Assembly: GCF_001044425.1 (NCBI RefSeq)
Contig: NZ_LFML01000122.1
Span: 77,491-141,490 of the forward strand
Length of the DNA: 64,000 bases
Origin: Streptomyces roseus
GTDB lineage: Bacteria; Actinomycetota; Actinomycetes; Streptomycetales; Streptomycetaceae
Direction: 5' to 3'
The translations under genes were made by a program, and so were the position numbers. A model generated the notes under the pieces. That model did not search any database and was not told the DNA's origin. It saw only the letters and a program-made list of their open reading frames with translations. Shown here piece after piece: positions 17,733 to 26,865 of this stretch; the first letter of the stretch is position 1; each line of letters begins with the position of its first letter.

Positions 17733-19007
17733 ATGAAACTCGCAGTGGTGGGCGGCGGATCCACCTACACGCCCGAGTTGATCGACGGCTTCGCGCGGCT
17801 GCGCGACACCCTGCCGATCGCCGAGCTCGTGCTGATCGACCCCGCCACCGAGCGGCTGGAGCTGATCGGCGCGCTGGCGCGGCGGATCTTCGCCAAGCAG
17901 GGGCACCCGGGGCGCGTCACCACCACCGCCGATCTCGACGCGGGCGTGGAGGGCGCCGACGCGGTCCTGATCCAGCTGCGCATCGGCGGGCAGGCGGCCC
18001 GGCTCCAGGACGAGACGTGGCCGCTGGAGTGCGGCTGCGTCGGCCAGGAGACCACGGGCGCCGGCGGCCTCGCCAAGGCGCTGCGGACGGTGCCGGTGGT
18101 ACTGGACATCGCCGAGCGGGTCCGGCGGGCCAGCCCGGACGCCTGGATCATCGACTTCACCAATCCCGTCGGGATCGTCACCCGCGCCCTCCTGCGGGCC
18201 GGGCACAAGGCGGTCGGACTGTGCAACGTCGCCATCGGCTTCCAGCGGAAGTTCGCGGCCCTGCTGGACCTCACCCCCTCCGACATCCACCTGGACCACG
18301 TGGGCCTCAACCACCTGACCTGGGAGCTGGGGGTGCGCAAGGGCGGCCCCGACGGCGAGGACCTGCTGCCCGGGCTGCTCGCCGAGCACGGCGCGGCCGT
18401 CGCCGAGGACCTGCGGCTGCCGCGCGCCCTGCTGGACCGCCTCGGCGTCGTCCCCTCGTACTACCTGCGGTACTTCTACGCGCACGACGCCGTGGTGCGC
18501 GAGCTGGGCGGCAAGCCCTCCCGGGCCGCCGAGGTGGCCGCGATGGAGAAGGAACTGCTCGGCCTGTACGCCGATCCGTCACTGGACGAGAAGCCCGAGC
18601 TGCTGGCCAAGCGCGGCGGTGCCTTCTACTCGGAGGCGGCCGTGGACCTGGCGGCGGCGCTGCTGGGCGACGGCGGGCCGGGCCCGGCATCCGTGCAGGT
18701 GGTCAACGCGCTCAACAACGGCACCCTGCCGTTCCTCCCGGACGACGCCGTGATCGAGGTGCAGGCCCGGGTGGACCGCTCCGGCCCGGTGCCGCTGGCC
18801 GTACCGCGCCTGGAACCGCTGTACGCGGGACTGGTCGCGCACGTCACGGCGTACGAGGACCTGGCGCTGGACGCGGCCGTACGGGGCGGTCGCGAGCGGG
18901 TCTTCAAGGCGCTGCTGGCCCACCCGCTGGTCGGCCAGTTCGACCTCGCGCAGGGCCTGACCGACCGTCTCCTCGCCCACAACAAGGAGCACCTGGCATG
19001 GGCGTGA
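17733..19007 (+). CDS. GH4 6-phospho-beta-glucosidase-type glycosidase
   Basis: This 424-residue cytoplasmic enzyme belongs to glycoside hydrolase family 4, which cleaves by NAD- and Mn-dependent oxidation-elimination. The NAD site is GGGSTYTPE (residues 7-15). The metal ligands are Cys164 in CNVAIG and His194 in NHLTWE. It is most like the 6-phospho-beta-glucosidase branch. ATG 17733 has AAAGG nine bases upstream. It overlaps the following kinase gene. Family members of this branch normally need a 6-phosphorylated glycoside, whereas the operon encodes an ABC importer that does not phosphorylate. Confidence 0.92.
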   Translation: MKLAVVGGGSTYTPELIDGFARLRDTLPIAELVLIDPATERLELIGALARRIFAKQGHPGRVTTTADLDAGVEGADAVLIQLRIGGQAARLQDETWPLECGCVGQETTGAGGLAKALRTVPVVLDIAERVRRASPDAWIIDFTNPVGIVTRALLRAGHKAVGLCNVAIGFQRKFAALLDLTPSDIHLDHVGLNHLTWELGVRKGGPDGEDLLPGLLAEHGAAVAEDLRLPRALLDRLGVVPSYYLRYFYAHDAVVRELGGKPSRAAEVAAMEKELLGLYADPSLDEKPELLAKRGGAFYSEAAVDLAAALLGDGGPGPASVQVVNALNNGTLPFLPDDAVIEVQARVDRSGPVPLAVPRLEPLYAGLVAHVTAYEDLALDAAVRGGRERVFKALLAHPLVGQFDLAQGLTDRLLAHNKEHLAWA

Positions 19008-20035
19008 ACCCTCCCGCCCGGCCGGACCGGCCACCCCGGCCCGCACGGCCCGCCGTCCTGGCCATCGACGCGGGCAACAGCAAGACGGATGCGGCCCTGA
19101 TCGCCGCGGACGGGACGGTACTCGGCACCGGGCGCTCCGGCGGCTTCCAGCCGCCGCTCACCGGGGTCGAGGCGGCGGTGGACGTCCTGGGGCGGGCGGT
19201 GGCGGAGGCGGTGGAGGCGGCCGCGCGGGCGCCGTCCGTGCCCGGGGCCCCGTACGCCGAGCAGGTCTCGGCGTGTCTGGCCAACGCCGATCTCCCCGTG
19301 GAGGAGCGGCAGCTCACGGAGGCGATCGGCGCGCGCGGCTGGGGTGCGCGGACCCGGGTGTTCAACGACACCTTCGCCATCCTGCGCGCCGGGCTGACCG
19401 CGGCCGAGCGGCCGCGGGGGGTCGCGGTGGTGTGCGGGGCGGGCATCAACTGCGTGGGGATGCGGCCCGACGGGCGCACGGCCCGCTTCCCGGCCCTCGG
19501 CCAGATCTCCGGGGACTGGGGCGGCGGGGGCGGCCTGGCCGCGGAGGCCCTGTGGTGGGCGGCCCGGGCGGAGGACGGCCGCGGCGGCCCGACGGAGCTG
19601 GCGGCCGCGCTGCCGGGGCACTTCGGGCTGGGTTCGATGGCCGAGCTGATCGAGGCGCTGCACCTGGGGACCCTGGCGCACGGCCGGACCCACGAGCTGG
19701 TGCCGGTGCTCTTCTCGGTGGCCGCGGCAGGCGACGCGGCGGCCTCGGCGATCGTGGAGCGGCAGGCGGACGAGGTGGTGGCACTGGCCTCGGTGGCACT
19801 GACCCGGCTGGAACTGCTGGAGGAGGAGACTCCGGTGCTGCTCGGCGGCGGTGTCCTCACGGCCGGCCACGAGCAGTTGGACCGCCGGATCGCGGTGGAA
19901 CTGGCCCGGCGGGCACCGCACGCGCGGGTGTCGGTGGTCTCGGCCCCGCCCGTACTGGGCGCCGGGCTGCTGGGCCTGGACGCGCTCGGGGCGCTGCCCG
20001 AGGCGCACGGGAAACTCCGTGCCCATTTCGGGTGA
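18998..20035 (+). CDS. BadF/BcrA-type sugar kinase (N-acetylglucosamine kinase-like)
   Basis: This 345-residue actin-fold ATPase has the phosphate-1 motif AIDAGNSKTDAALI (about 26-39), a phosphate-2 region VVCGAGINCVG (about 145-155) and the adenosine loop LLGGGVLTA. It resembles N-acetylglucosamine/glucosamine kinases of the BadF/BadG/BcrA/BcrD family. ATG 18998 has AAGGAG upstream and overlaps the GH4 stop by 10 bases, so the two are translationally coupled. It either makes the phosphorylated substrate for the GH4 enzyme or phosphorylates the released sugar. About 20 Pro/Arg-rich residues precede the domain. Confidence 0.88.
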   Translation: MGVNPPARPDRPPRPARPAVLAIDAGNSKTDAALIAADGTVLGTGRSGGFQPPLTGVEAAVDVLGRAVAEAVEAAARAPSVPGAPYAEQVSACLANADLPVEERQLTEAIGARGWGARTRVFNDTFAILRAGLTAAERPRGVAVVCGAGINCVGMRPDGRTARFPALGQISGDWGGGGGLAAEALWWAARAEDGRGGPTELAAALPGHFGLGSMAELIEALHLGTLAHGRTHELVPVLFSVAAAGDAAASAIVERQADEVVALASVALTRLELLEEETPVLLGGGVLTAGHEQLDRRIAVELARRAPHARVSVVSAPPVLGAGLLGLDALGALPEAHGKLRAHFG

Positions 20036-20214
20036 ACCCGCCCCGGAAGGGCCCGCGTCTGGAACCGTGGCGGCCGTGGAGTCGTATCCACGGTGAAGGG
20101 GTGGGGTCGGCGCACGACGGTGGTGGATCGCCAAGATCGAGCACCGGGTGCTGTGGTCGACCGCCACTACGGCCATACTGCTGCGGAGCAGTCAGGACCG
20201 AGGGGGAGGTCACG

Positions 20215-21624
20215 GTGGCCATCACATCACGCGCGCCCGCGCCCGGGGGCGCGGTCGCCGTGCCGCCGCCCGGTCCGCCGCCGGGCCCCGCGGGCGGGCC
20301 CGCCCGGCCGGGCACGGCCTGGGCCGAGGGCGTGGAGCGGCTGCGCGCGGCCGCCACGACCGAGCCCGGCCGGCTGCGGATCATCGGGGCGGTCCTGGCC
20401 GGCCTGGTGCTGCTGTTCGGCCTGGTGACCGTGTGGGAGATCTCCTCCCGGGTCGGCGCCGCGGACGACGTGGTGGGCCGCAGCCAGCCGCTGAGCGCGG
20501 ACGCGGCGAGCATCTACCGCTCGCTCGCCGATGCCGACACGGCCTCCTCCAGCGGTTTCCTGGCCGGCGCCGACGAGCCGCGCGAGGTCCGCGAGCGGTA
20601 CGAGAAGGACATCTCCAACGCCTCGAAGCTGCTCGTGAACGCGGCGGCCAACACCGGTGCGGACGAGGACTCGCGCAAGCAGATCGCGCTGCTGAGCGAG
20701 CGGCTTCCGCGCTACACGGGCCTGATCGAGCAGGCACGGGCCACGAACAAGCAGGGCCTGCCGCTGGGCGGCGCCTACCTGCGCTACGCCAACGAGCAGA
20801 TGAGCGCCCAGCTGCTGCCCGCCGCGCAGCGGCTGTACGAGGCGGAGACGGACCGTCTCTACACGGACTACGACGACGCCCGCGCGCTCCCGCTGGCCTC
20901 GATCGGCACGGGGCTCCTCGCGCTCGCCGTGCTGGCCTGGGCCCAGCGCCGCAACTACCGGCGCACCCACCGTGTCTTCAACCACGGCCTCGTGGCGGCG
21001 ACGGCCGCCACGCTCGTGGTGCTCATGTGGCTGGCCGTGGGGCACACGGTCGCCCGGGCGGAGCTGGCCCAGGCGAGATCGGACGGCCAGGAGTCGCTGA
21101 AGGTGCTCAACGACGCGCGGATCGCCTCGCTCCAGGCGCGCGCCAGCGAGAACCTGACCCTGATCGCGCGGGGCGCCGTACTGGCCCAGGACAACAAGTC
21201 GGACAAGTACGACGTGGACTTCACGGCCGAGATGAAGGAGCTGGACGCGGGCCTGGCGAGGGCGCAGAAGCTGGCGAACGACAGCAGCGGGCGGGATCCG
21301 GTGGCCCGCGCCGTGGACGGCGTCAAGCAGTGGAAGCAGCGGCACGCGGCGGCCCGGGAGACCGACCTGCGCGGCGACTACCAGGCCGCTCTGCCCCAGG
21401 TCATCGGGGACAAGGACCACAAGGACAGCAGCGGGGCCTCCTTCGACACGGTGGACGCGTCCTTGGAGCAGGCAGTGGCCCATGAGCAGAAGGAGTTCAC
21501 CCGGGCGGCCCGGGGCGGGCTCGGCGCGCTGGGCGGTTTGGTGACGGGTTCGGCGGCTCTGGCGGTCATCGCCGCCGCGGCGGCTCTGCTCGGCATCGGG
21601 CGCCGGCTTTCGGAGTACAGGTGA
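20215..21624 (+). CDS. GlnX-like four-helix membrane sensor protein
   Basis: This 469-residue integral membrane protein has helices at about 56-78, 226-244, 259-279 and 433-460. That leaves two large extracytoplasmic helical loops of about 150 residues each. Size, topology and gene order (next to a binding protein and a PknG-type kinase) match mycobacterial GlnX, the membrane partner that relays amino-acid binding by GlnH to PknG. The identification rests on context and layout, not on a conserved motif. GTG 20215 has GGGGGAGG upstream. The first 45 residues are Pro/Gly-rich and cytoplasmic. It is the first gene of the cassette. Confidence 0.8.
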   Translation: MAITSRAPAPGGAVAVPPPGPPPGPAGGPARPGTAWAEGVERLRAAATTEPGRLRIIGAVLAGLVLLFGLVTVWEISSRVGAADDVVGRSQPLSADAASIYRSLADADTASSSGFLAGADEPREVRERYEKDISNASKLLVNAAANTGADEDSRKQIALLSERLPRYTGLIEQARATNKQGLPLGGAYLRYANEQMSAQLLPAAQRLYEAETDRLYTDYDDARALPLASIGTGLLALAVLAWAQRRNYRRTHRVFNHGLVAATAATLVVLMWLAVGHTVARAELAQARSDGQESLKVLNDARIASLQARASENLTLIARGAVLAQDNKSDKYDVDFTAEMKELDAGLARAQKLANDSSGRDPVARAVDGVKQWKQRHAAARETDLRGDYQAALPQVIGDKDHKDSSGASFDTVDASLEQAVAHEQKEFTRAARGGLGALGGLVTGSAALAVIAAAAALLGIGRRLSEYR

Positions 21625-22733
21625 CAGCGATGCGGATACGCGTGAGGTCCCAAGACGAGGGCCACGGCGGCGGGGCGCAGGGTGCGGCCGGGACACCCGG
21701 TGCGCCCGGGACGCCCGGCCAGGTGCCGCGTCCCTCCCGGCCGCGGCGCATGGCCGCCCGGCTGCGCGGCTGGGGCGGGGTGAGTGCCATGGCGGCGGCC
21801 TGCGCGGTGACGGCCGCGGCCGTCCTGCTGCCGCTGGCCCAGGCGGCCCCGGAGGGCGGTCACCCGGCCGTGGTCCGCGAACCCGCCTCGATGGCGGCCG
21901 CCCCGGGCCCCTGGTCCCTCACCGACACCTGCCAGGACCCGGAGGCCAGCCTGCGTCCGAACGGCGTGGACGGACCGGCCATCGAGCGGATCCGCAAGGC
22001 GGGCAAGCTCGTCGCGGGCGTGGACCAGAACAGCTTCAAGTGGGGCTACCGCAACCCGGTCGACGGCCGGCTCGACGGGTTCGACATCGCTCTGGTCAAG
22101 GCCATCGCCAAGGACATCCTGGGCGACGAGAACGCGGTCATCTACCGGGCCATCCCCACCAGCCAGCGCGTCCCCGCGCTCCAGGACGGCCGCGTCGACG
22201 TGGTCGTGCGGACCATGACCATCAACTGCAAGCGGCTGGAGGACGTCGCGTTCTCGACGGCGTACTTCGAGGCCGGGCAGCAGGTCCTGGCCCCCAAGGG
22301 CTCGCCCATCACCGGGTACGACGCCTCCCTGAAGGGCCGCCGCATCTGCACCGCCGCCGGCTCCACGGCCGAGGCCGCGCTCAGGGCCCAGCCGTACGGC
22401 TCGGTGTCGGTCAGCGTGCCCAACCAGCTCGACTGCCTGGTCCGGCTCCAGCTGGGCGAGGTGGACGGCATCATCACGGACAACGCGCTCGCGGCCGGCC
22501 AGGCCGCGCAGGACCCCTCGGTGCGCCTCGTCGGCTCCCCGTTCACCAGGGAGTTCTACGGGGTGGCCATGAACAAGGACGCCTCCGACCTGGTGCGCCG
22601 GGTCAACAAGGTGCTGGAGGACTACCGTGCCGGCGGTGACGGCAGCCCCTGGATGCAGGCGTACGTGACGCACCTCAAGCCCGTTCTGCCCGGGGTGGCC
22701 GGACCGCCCGCGCCGAAGTACCGGGACGGCTGA
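21621..22733 (+). CDS. GlnH-like glutamate/glutamine-binding protein
   Basis: This 370-residue family-3 extracytoplasmic binding protein has a start of about 50 residues, Gly/Pro/Arg-rich, then a hydrophobic stretch ending QAAP (about residues 58-77). The amino-acid-binding fold follows from about 115 (GKLVAGVDQNSFKWGYRNP, GRLDGFDIALVKAIAKDILG). GTG 21621 overlaps the previous stop as GTGA, with GGAG at a good distance. No ABC permease or ATPase is adjacent, so a sensing role with the four-helix membrane protein is more likely than transport. Unlike mycobacterial GlnH there is no lipobox cysteine after the hydrophobic stretch. Confidence 0.88.
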   Translation: MTAMRIRVRSQDEGHGGGAQGAAGTPGAPGTPGQVPRPSRPRRMAARLRGWGGVSAMAAACAVTAAAVLLPLAQAAPEGGHPAVVREPASMAAAPGPWSLTDTCQDPEASLRPNGVDGPAIERIRKAGKLVAGVDQNSFKWGYRNPVDGRLDGFDIALVKAIAKDILGDENAVIYRAIPTSQRVPALQDGRVDVVVRTMTINCKRLEDVAFSTAYFEAGQQVLAPKGSPITGYDASLKGRRICTAAGSTAEAALRAQPYGSVSVSVPNQLDCLVRLQLGEVDGIITDNALAAGQAAQDPSVRLVGSPFTREFYGVAMNKDASDLVRRVNKVLEDYRAGGDGSPWMQAYVTHLKPVLPGVAGPPAPKYRDG

Positions 22734-22738
22734 GACAG

Positions 22739-24070
22739 GTGGCAGAGTCTGAGCCCGATGTCAGGGAAGCGGAGGCGGGGCCTGTGGAGGCGCAGTCGGC
22801 AGTGATGGACCGGGACGACGTCGACCGCGCCCTGGCCCGGCTCGGCGCGGAGCACGAGGCCGTCGAGACCTCGCTGCTCGCCCTCCAGGACCACGCCGGG
22901 CGCCGGCTGCTGGAAGGGGCCGGGCTGACCGGCGTCACCAAGGAGCGCTGGGCGGCGGCGGATGCCGCCATCACCCGGCTGTGGACGTACTTCGACGCCT
23001 ACAGCGGGGCGCTGGCCGCCGCCCGGGAGATCCGCGAGCGGCGCCGCTGGCCCGGCCGCGAGGAACTGATCGAACTGACCGAGCGGCTGCGCGGGCCCGG
23101 GGTGCTGATCGCCGGCGCCGGGGCGGAGGGCGTGGCGCTCGCGGAGCGGCTCTCGCTCGCGGAGCTGGTGTCGCGGATGAACGAGCTGTACGCGAGCTCG
23201 CTGGACGTGGTGGTGGCCGCCGACTCGGTGTGGTCCGCGCTGCCCGCCCGCATCGACCTGCTCGCGGCCGAGCTGCACCGCACCCGCTCGCTGGCCCACT
23301 CGGTGGGGGTCCGCCCGGGCGAACACCCGTCGGGAGACGACCTGGAGGCGATCACCGCCGAGCTGACCGGGCTGCGGGAGCAGGTGATCGCGGACCCGCT
23401 GGCGTTCTGGCAGCCGGTGGCGGGCAGTTCCGCGCCCGGCGGCGGCCGTCCGGACACCACCCGGTACGACCGGGCCGCGGTCGCGCTGGAGGACGTACGC
23501 CGCGAGATCGAGGCGGTCCTGGACGTCCGGCAGGACGCCGAGCAGCGGCTGATCAGCCTGCGGGACGTGCTCTCGCGGGCCGACCGGACCCTGGCGGAGG
23601 CGCGGACCGCGCGCGGCGAGGTGCTGGCGAAGATCGCGGCTTCGGAGGTGCCCGTCGTGAGCGGGCCGCCGACGGCGCTCCAGGAACAGCTGGCCGCGGC
23701 GGCCGAGTACCGCCGCCAGGCCCAGTGGCACCGGCTCTCGCCGCTGCTGGAATCGCTGGAGGAGCGGGCAGACGAGGAACTGCGCAGGGCCCGCGAATCG
23801 TTGACCGCCGTGACGGCGCCGCTGGCCGTACGGGCGGAGCTGCGCGGGCGGTTGGACGCGTACAAGGCGAAGGTGGCCCGGCACGGCTTGGCGGAGGATC
23901 CGCTCCTCGTCGAGCGGTACGACACGGCACGGCGGATGCTGTGGAGCGCGCCCTGCGATCTGCGGGCCGCCGAGCAGGCCGTGCTGCGCTACCAGCGGGC
24001 GACGGCCGAGTCACTGGCACCGCCGCAGCCGCAGTACCGGCCCGACGGGCCGGGGAAGGAGGACGCATGA
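22739..24070 (+). CDS. Coiled-coil protein of the kinase cassette, unknown function
   Basis: This 443-residue soluble protein is predicted to be almost entirely helical and rich in Ala, Glu, Arg and Leu. Heptad-like coiled-coil stretches lie roughly at 25-110, 215-330 and 340-420. No signal peptide, cysteine-rich motif or named domain is seen. It lies 5 bases after the glnH-like gene and overlaps the kinase start as ATGA, so it is made together with them. A scaffold or regulator role for the kinase is an inference. GTG 22739 is the likely start; ATG 22805 is possible. Confidence 0.85.
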   Translation: MAESEPDVREAEAGPVEAQSAVMDRDDVDRALARLGAEHEAVETSLLALQDHAGRRLLEGAGLTGVTKERWAAADAAITRLWTYFDAYSGALAAAREIRERRRWPGREELIELTERLRGPGVLIAGAGAEGVALAERLSLAELVSRMNELYASSLDVVVAADSVWSALPARIDLLAAELHRTRSLAHSVGVRPGEHPSGDDLEAITAELTGLREQVIADPLAFWQPVAGSSAPGGGRPDTTRYDRAAVALEDVRREIEAVLDVRQDAEQRLISLRDVLSRADRTLAEARTARGEVLAKIAASEVPVVSGPPTALQEQLAAAAEYRRQAQWHRLSPLLESLEERADEELRRARESLTAVTAPLAVRAELRGRLDAYKAKVARHGLAEDPLLVERYDTARRMLWSAPCDLRAAEQAVLRYQRATAESLAPPQPQYRPDGPGKEDA

Positions 24071-26862
24071 GTCCGGTCGGAACCGCGTGCGTTCGCCCCG
24101 GTTGCCCGGGGTCGTACGAGGACATGGGCGACGGCGGGCTGTACTGCGACACCTGCGGTCTGGCGCCGATCGGCTCCGTCGCGGCGGGTGCGGAGGAGCT
24201 GGTGTCGCCGCCGACCGGGATGACGAGCGCGGCCAGGCACCCCGACGCGCCGGGGTCCCACGGCTCGTACGGGTCCGGCGGCCCGTACGGGTCACAGGGC
24301 TCGCACGGCTCGGACCGGTCCGGCCGTTCGGGGTCGACCTCGGCCTCGGCGCGCTCCTCTCGGTCCTCCCGTTCCTCGTCCTCGCGCCGCTCGGTGTCGG
24401 GCCGCCTCTCGCGCTCCCTGCCGGGCGCCGCGTCGAGCCGCTCGGTGTCGGTGCGCAGTTCGGGTGCGGCGACCGGACCCTCGGGGCGCAGCCGGCTGGG
24501 CGCCGGACTGGTCAACGTCCCCGAGGTGCCGCGCCCGGACCCCTCGGCGGCGGTCCTGGAGAACCCGGAGGTGCCCGAGCGCAAGCGGTTCTGCTCGCGC
24601 TCGGACTGCGGGGCTCCGGTGGGCCGCTCGCGCGGGGACCGGCCGGGCCGGACCGAAGGGTTCTGCACCAAGTGCGGGCACCCGTACTCCTTCGTGCCCA
24701 AGCTGCGGGCGGGGGAGGTCGTGCACGGCCAGTACGAGGTGGCGGGCTGCCTGGCGCACGGCGGCCTCGGCTGGGTGTACCTGGCGGTGGACCGGGCCGT
24801 CTCGGACCGGTGGGTGGTCCTCAAGGGCCTGCTGGACACCGGGGACCAGGACGCGATGGAGGCGGCGATCTCCGAGCGGCGCTTCCTCGCGGAGATCGAG
24901 CACTCCAACATCGTGCGGATCTACAACTTCGTGGAGCACCTGGACCAGCGGACGGGATCGCTGGACGGGTACATCGTCATGGAGTACGTCGGCGGCAAGT
25001 CCCTGAAGGAGATAGCGAACGAGCGGCGGCGGCCGGACGGCCGGCGCGATCCGCTGCCGGTGGAGCAGGCCTGCGCGTACGGGATCGAGGCCCTGGAGGC
25101 GCTCGGCCACCTGCACAGCAGGAACCTCCTGTACTGCGACTTCAAGGTCGACAACGCGATCCAGCAGCAGGACCAGCTGAAGCTGATCGACATGGGCGCC
25201 GTGCGCCGGATGGACGACGAGGAGTCGGCCATCTACGGCACGGTGGGCTACCAGGCGCCGGAGGTGGCCGAGCTCGGCCCCTCGGTCGCCTCCGACCTGT
25301 ACACGGTGGCGCGGACCCTGGCCGTCCTGACCTTCGACTTCCAGGGCTACACGAACGTGTTCGTGGATTCGCTGCCGGATCCGGAGCACATCGAGGTGTT
25401 CGGGCGGTACGAGTCCTTCTACCGGCTGCTCGTCCGGGCGACCGATCCCGATCCGGGGCGGCGGTTCTCGTCCGCGCAGGAGATGGCGGACCAGCTGACG
25501 GGCGTGCTGCGCGAGGTCGTCGCCCTCCAGACGGGCCGGCCGCGACCGCAGCTCTCCACGCTCTTCGGGCCGGAGCTGCGGGTTCCGGACACCCGGCTGT
25601 TCGCCGACGTGGCCGGGGCGGAGGTGTCCCGGCTGGGGGCGCGGGCCGTGCCGGTTCCGGTGGCGGGCGGGCGGCTGTTCGGACGCCGGGCGGCGCGGCC
25701 TGCGAAGGTGCCGACTGCGGCGGCGGCTGCGGCTGCGGCTCCGGCGGTGACCGCGGGTCCGGGCACGATGGCCGCCCCCTCCGGTGCTCCGGGTGCGGCG
25801 GCCCTGTCGGCGCCGCTCGGGACGAGCGCGACGCACCGCGTCGGCGCGGCGTCGCGCCCGGCCCCCGTACCGGCACCCCGGCAGGCCGCCCCGGTGGCCG
25901 CACCGCCCGCGCCGGCGCCGGGCGTACGCCCCGGCGAGCTGGCCGCGCCGGACGCCCGGGACATGGCGCTGTCCCTGCCGGTGCCGCTGGTGGACCCCGC
26001 CGATCCCAACGCGGGGTTCCTCGCCGGCCTGCTGGCCACCGCACCGGGCGACCTGCTGGGCGCCCTGCACGCCGCGCCCGCCGACTCGGCCGAGCTGCGG
26101 CTGCGCGAGCTGCGGGCCCGCCTGGAGCTCGGCGAACCGGCCGCGGCCGCAGCCGCCCTCGCCGATCTGGAAGGCCGGCATCCGGACGACTGGCGGGTGG
26201 TGTGGGCGCGCGGCATCGCTTCCCTGGCCACCGGCGAGGACGCGATGGCCGCCCTGTCCTTCGACGCGATCTACGACGCCTTCCCGGGTGAGCCGGCGCC
26301 GAAGCTGGCGCTGGGCCTGTGCGCGGAGATCCTGGGGCAGTTGGACAACGCCGCCGAGTACTACCGGCTGGTCTGGATCACCGACCCGGGGTTCGTGAGC
26401 GCCGCCTTCGGGCTGGCCCGGGTCCAGCTGGCCGCGGGCGACCGGGCGGGGGCGGTGCGCACGCTGGAGTCCGTGCCCGAGTCCTCGATCCACTACACCG
26501 CCGCACGGGTGGCGGCGGTACGGGCACGCCTGCGCGACCGGTCTCCCGAGGAGGAACTGCTTCCGGATCTGGCGGCGGCTGCCGCGCAGGTGGAGGCCCT
26601 GGAGCGGTTCGGGCTGGACGCGGTCCGCCGCGAACGGCTGTCGACCGAGGTTCTGGGCTCGGCCCTGGACTGGGTACTGTCGGGTAGCCGGGGTTCCGAC
26701 CCCGGCCGGACCTCGCTGCTCGGCTGTCAACTGGACGAGCGGGGCCTGCGCTTCGGGCTGGAGCGCTCGTACCGCGTGCTCGCGCGGCTGGCGCAGCGGG
26801 GCGAGGACAGGATCGAACTGGTGGAGCGGGCAAACCGTTTCCGTCCCCGGACGTGGGTGTGA
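24067..26862 (+). CDS. pknG: PknG-type serine/threonine protein kinase
   Basis: This 931-residue soluble kinase has the domains of mycobacterial PknG plus extras. A zinc ribbon is formed by C8/C13/C27/C30, then a Ser-rich linker (64-145). A rubredoxin-like site follows (C176/C181/C200/C203), then the kinase from about 222. The glycine loop is at about 230-238, Lys253 is the ATP lysine, and the catalytic Asp358 sits in YCDFK, a non-RD kinase. Asn363 follows, and the DFG equivalent is DMG at 375-377. After an Ala/Pro-rich insert (about 528-620) comes a TPR-like helical domain to the C-terminus. PknG controls glutamate and 2-oxoglutarate metabolism in mycobacteria; targets here are unknown. ATG 24067 has GGAAGGAGG upstream. 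Confidence 0.93.
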   Translation: MSPVGTACVRPGCPGSYEDMGDGGLYCDTCGLAPIGSVAAGAEELVSPPTGMTSAARHPDAPGSHGSYGSGGPYGSQGSHGSDRSGRSGSTSASARSSRSSRSSSSRRSVSGRLSRSLPGAASSRSVSVRSSGAATGPSGRSRLGAGLVNVPEVPRPDPSAAVLENPEVPERKRFCSRSDCGAPVGRSRGDRPGRTEGFCTKCGHPYSFVPKLRAGEVVHGQYEVAGCLAHGGLGWVYLAVDRAVSDRWVVLKGLLDTGDQDAMEAAISERRFLAEIEHSNIVRIYNFVEHLDQRTGSLDGYIVMEYVGGKSLKEIANERRRPDGRRDPLPVEQACAYGIEALEALGHLHSRNLLYCDFKVDNAIQQQDQLKLIDMGAVRRMDDEESAIYGTVGYQAPEVAELGPSVASDLYTVARTLAVLTFDFQGYTNVFVDSLPDPEHIEVFGRYESFYRLLVRATDPDPGRRFSSAQEMADQLTGVLREVVALQTGRPRPQLSTLFGPELRVPDTRLFADVAGAEVSRLGARAVPVPVAGGRLFGRRAARPAKVPTAAAAAAAAPAVTAGPGTMAAPSGAPGAAALSAPLGTSATHRVGAASRPAPVPAPRQAAPVAAPPAPAPGVRPGELAAPDARDMALSLPVPLVDPADPNAGFLAGLLATAPGDLLGALHAAPADSAELRLRELRARLELGEPAAAAAALADLEGRHPDDWRVVWARGIASLATGEDAMAALSFDAIYDAFPGEPAPKLALGLCAEILGQLDNAAEYYRLVWITDPGFVSAAFGLARVQLAAGDRAGAVRTLESVPESSIHYTAARVAAVRARLRDRSPEEELLPDLAAAAAQVEALERFGLDAVRRERLSTEVLGSALDWVLSGSRGSDPGRTSLLGCQLDERGLRFGLERSYRVLARLAQRGEDRIELVERANRFRPRTWV

Positions 26863-26865
26863 GTG

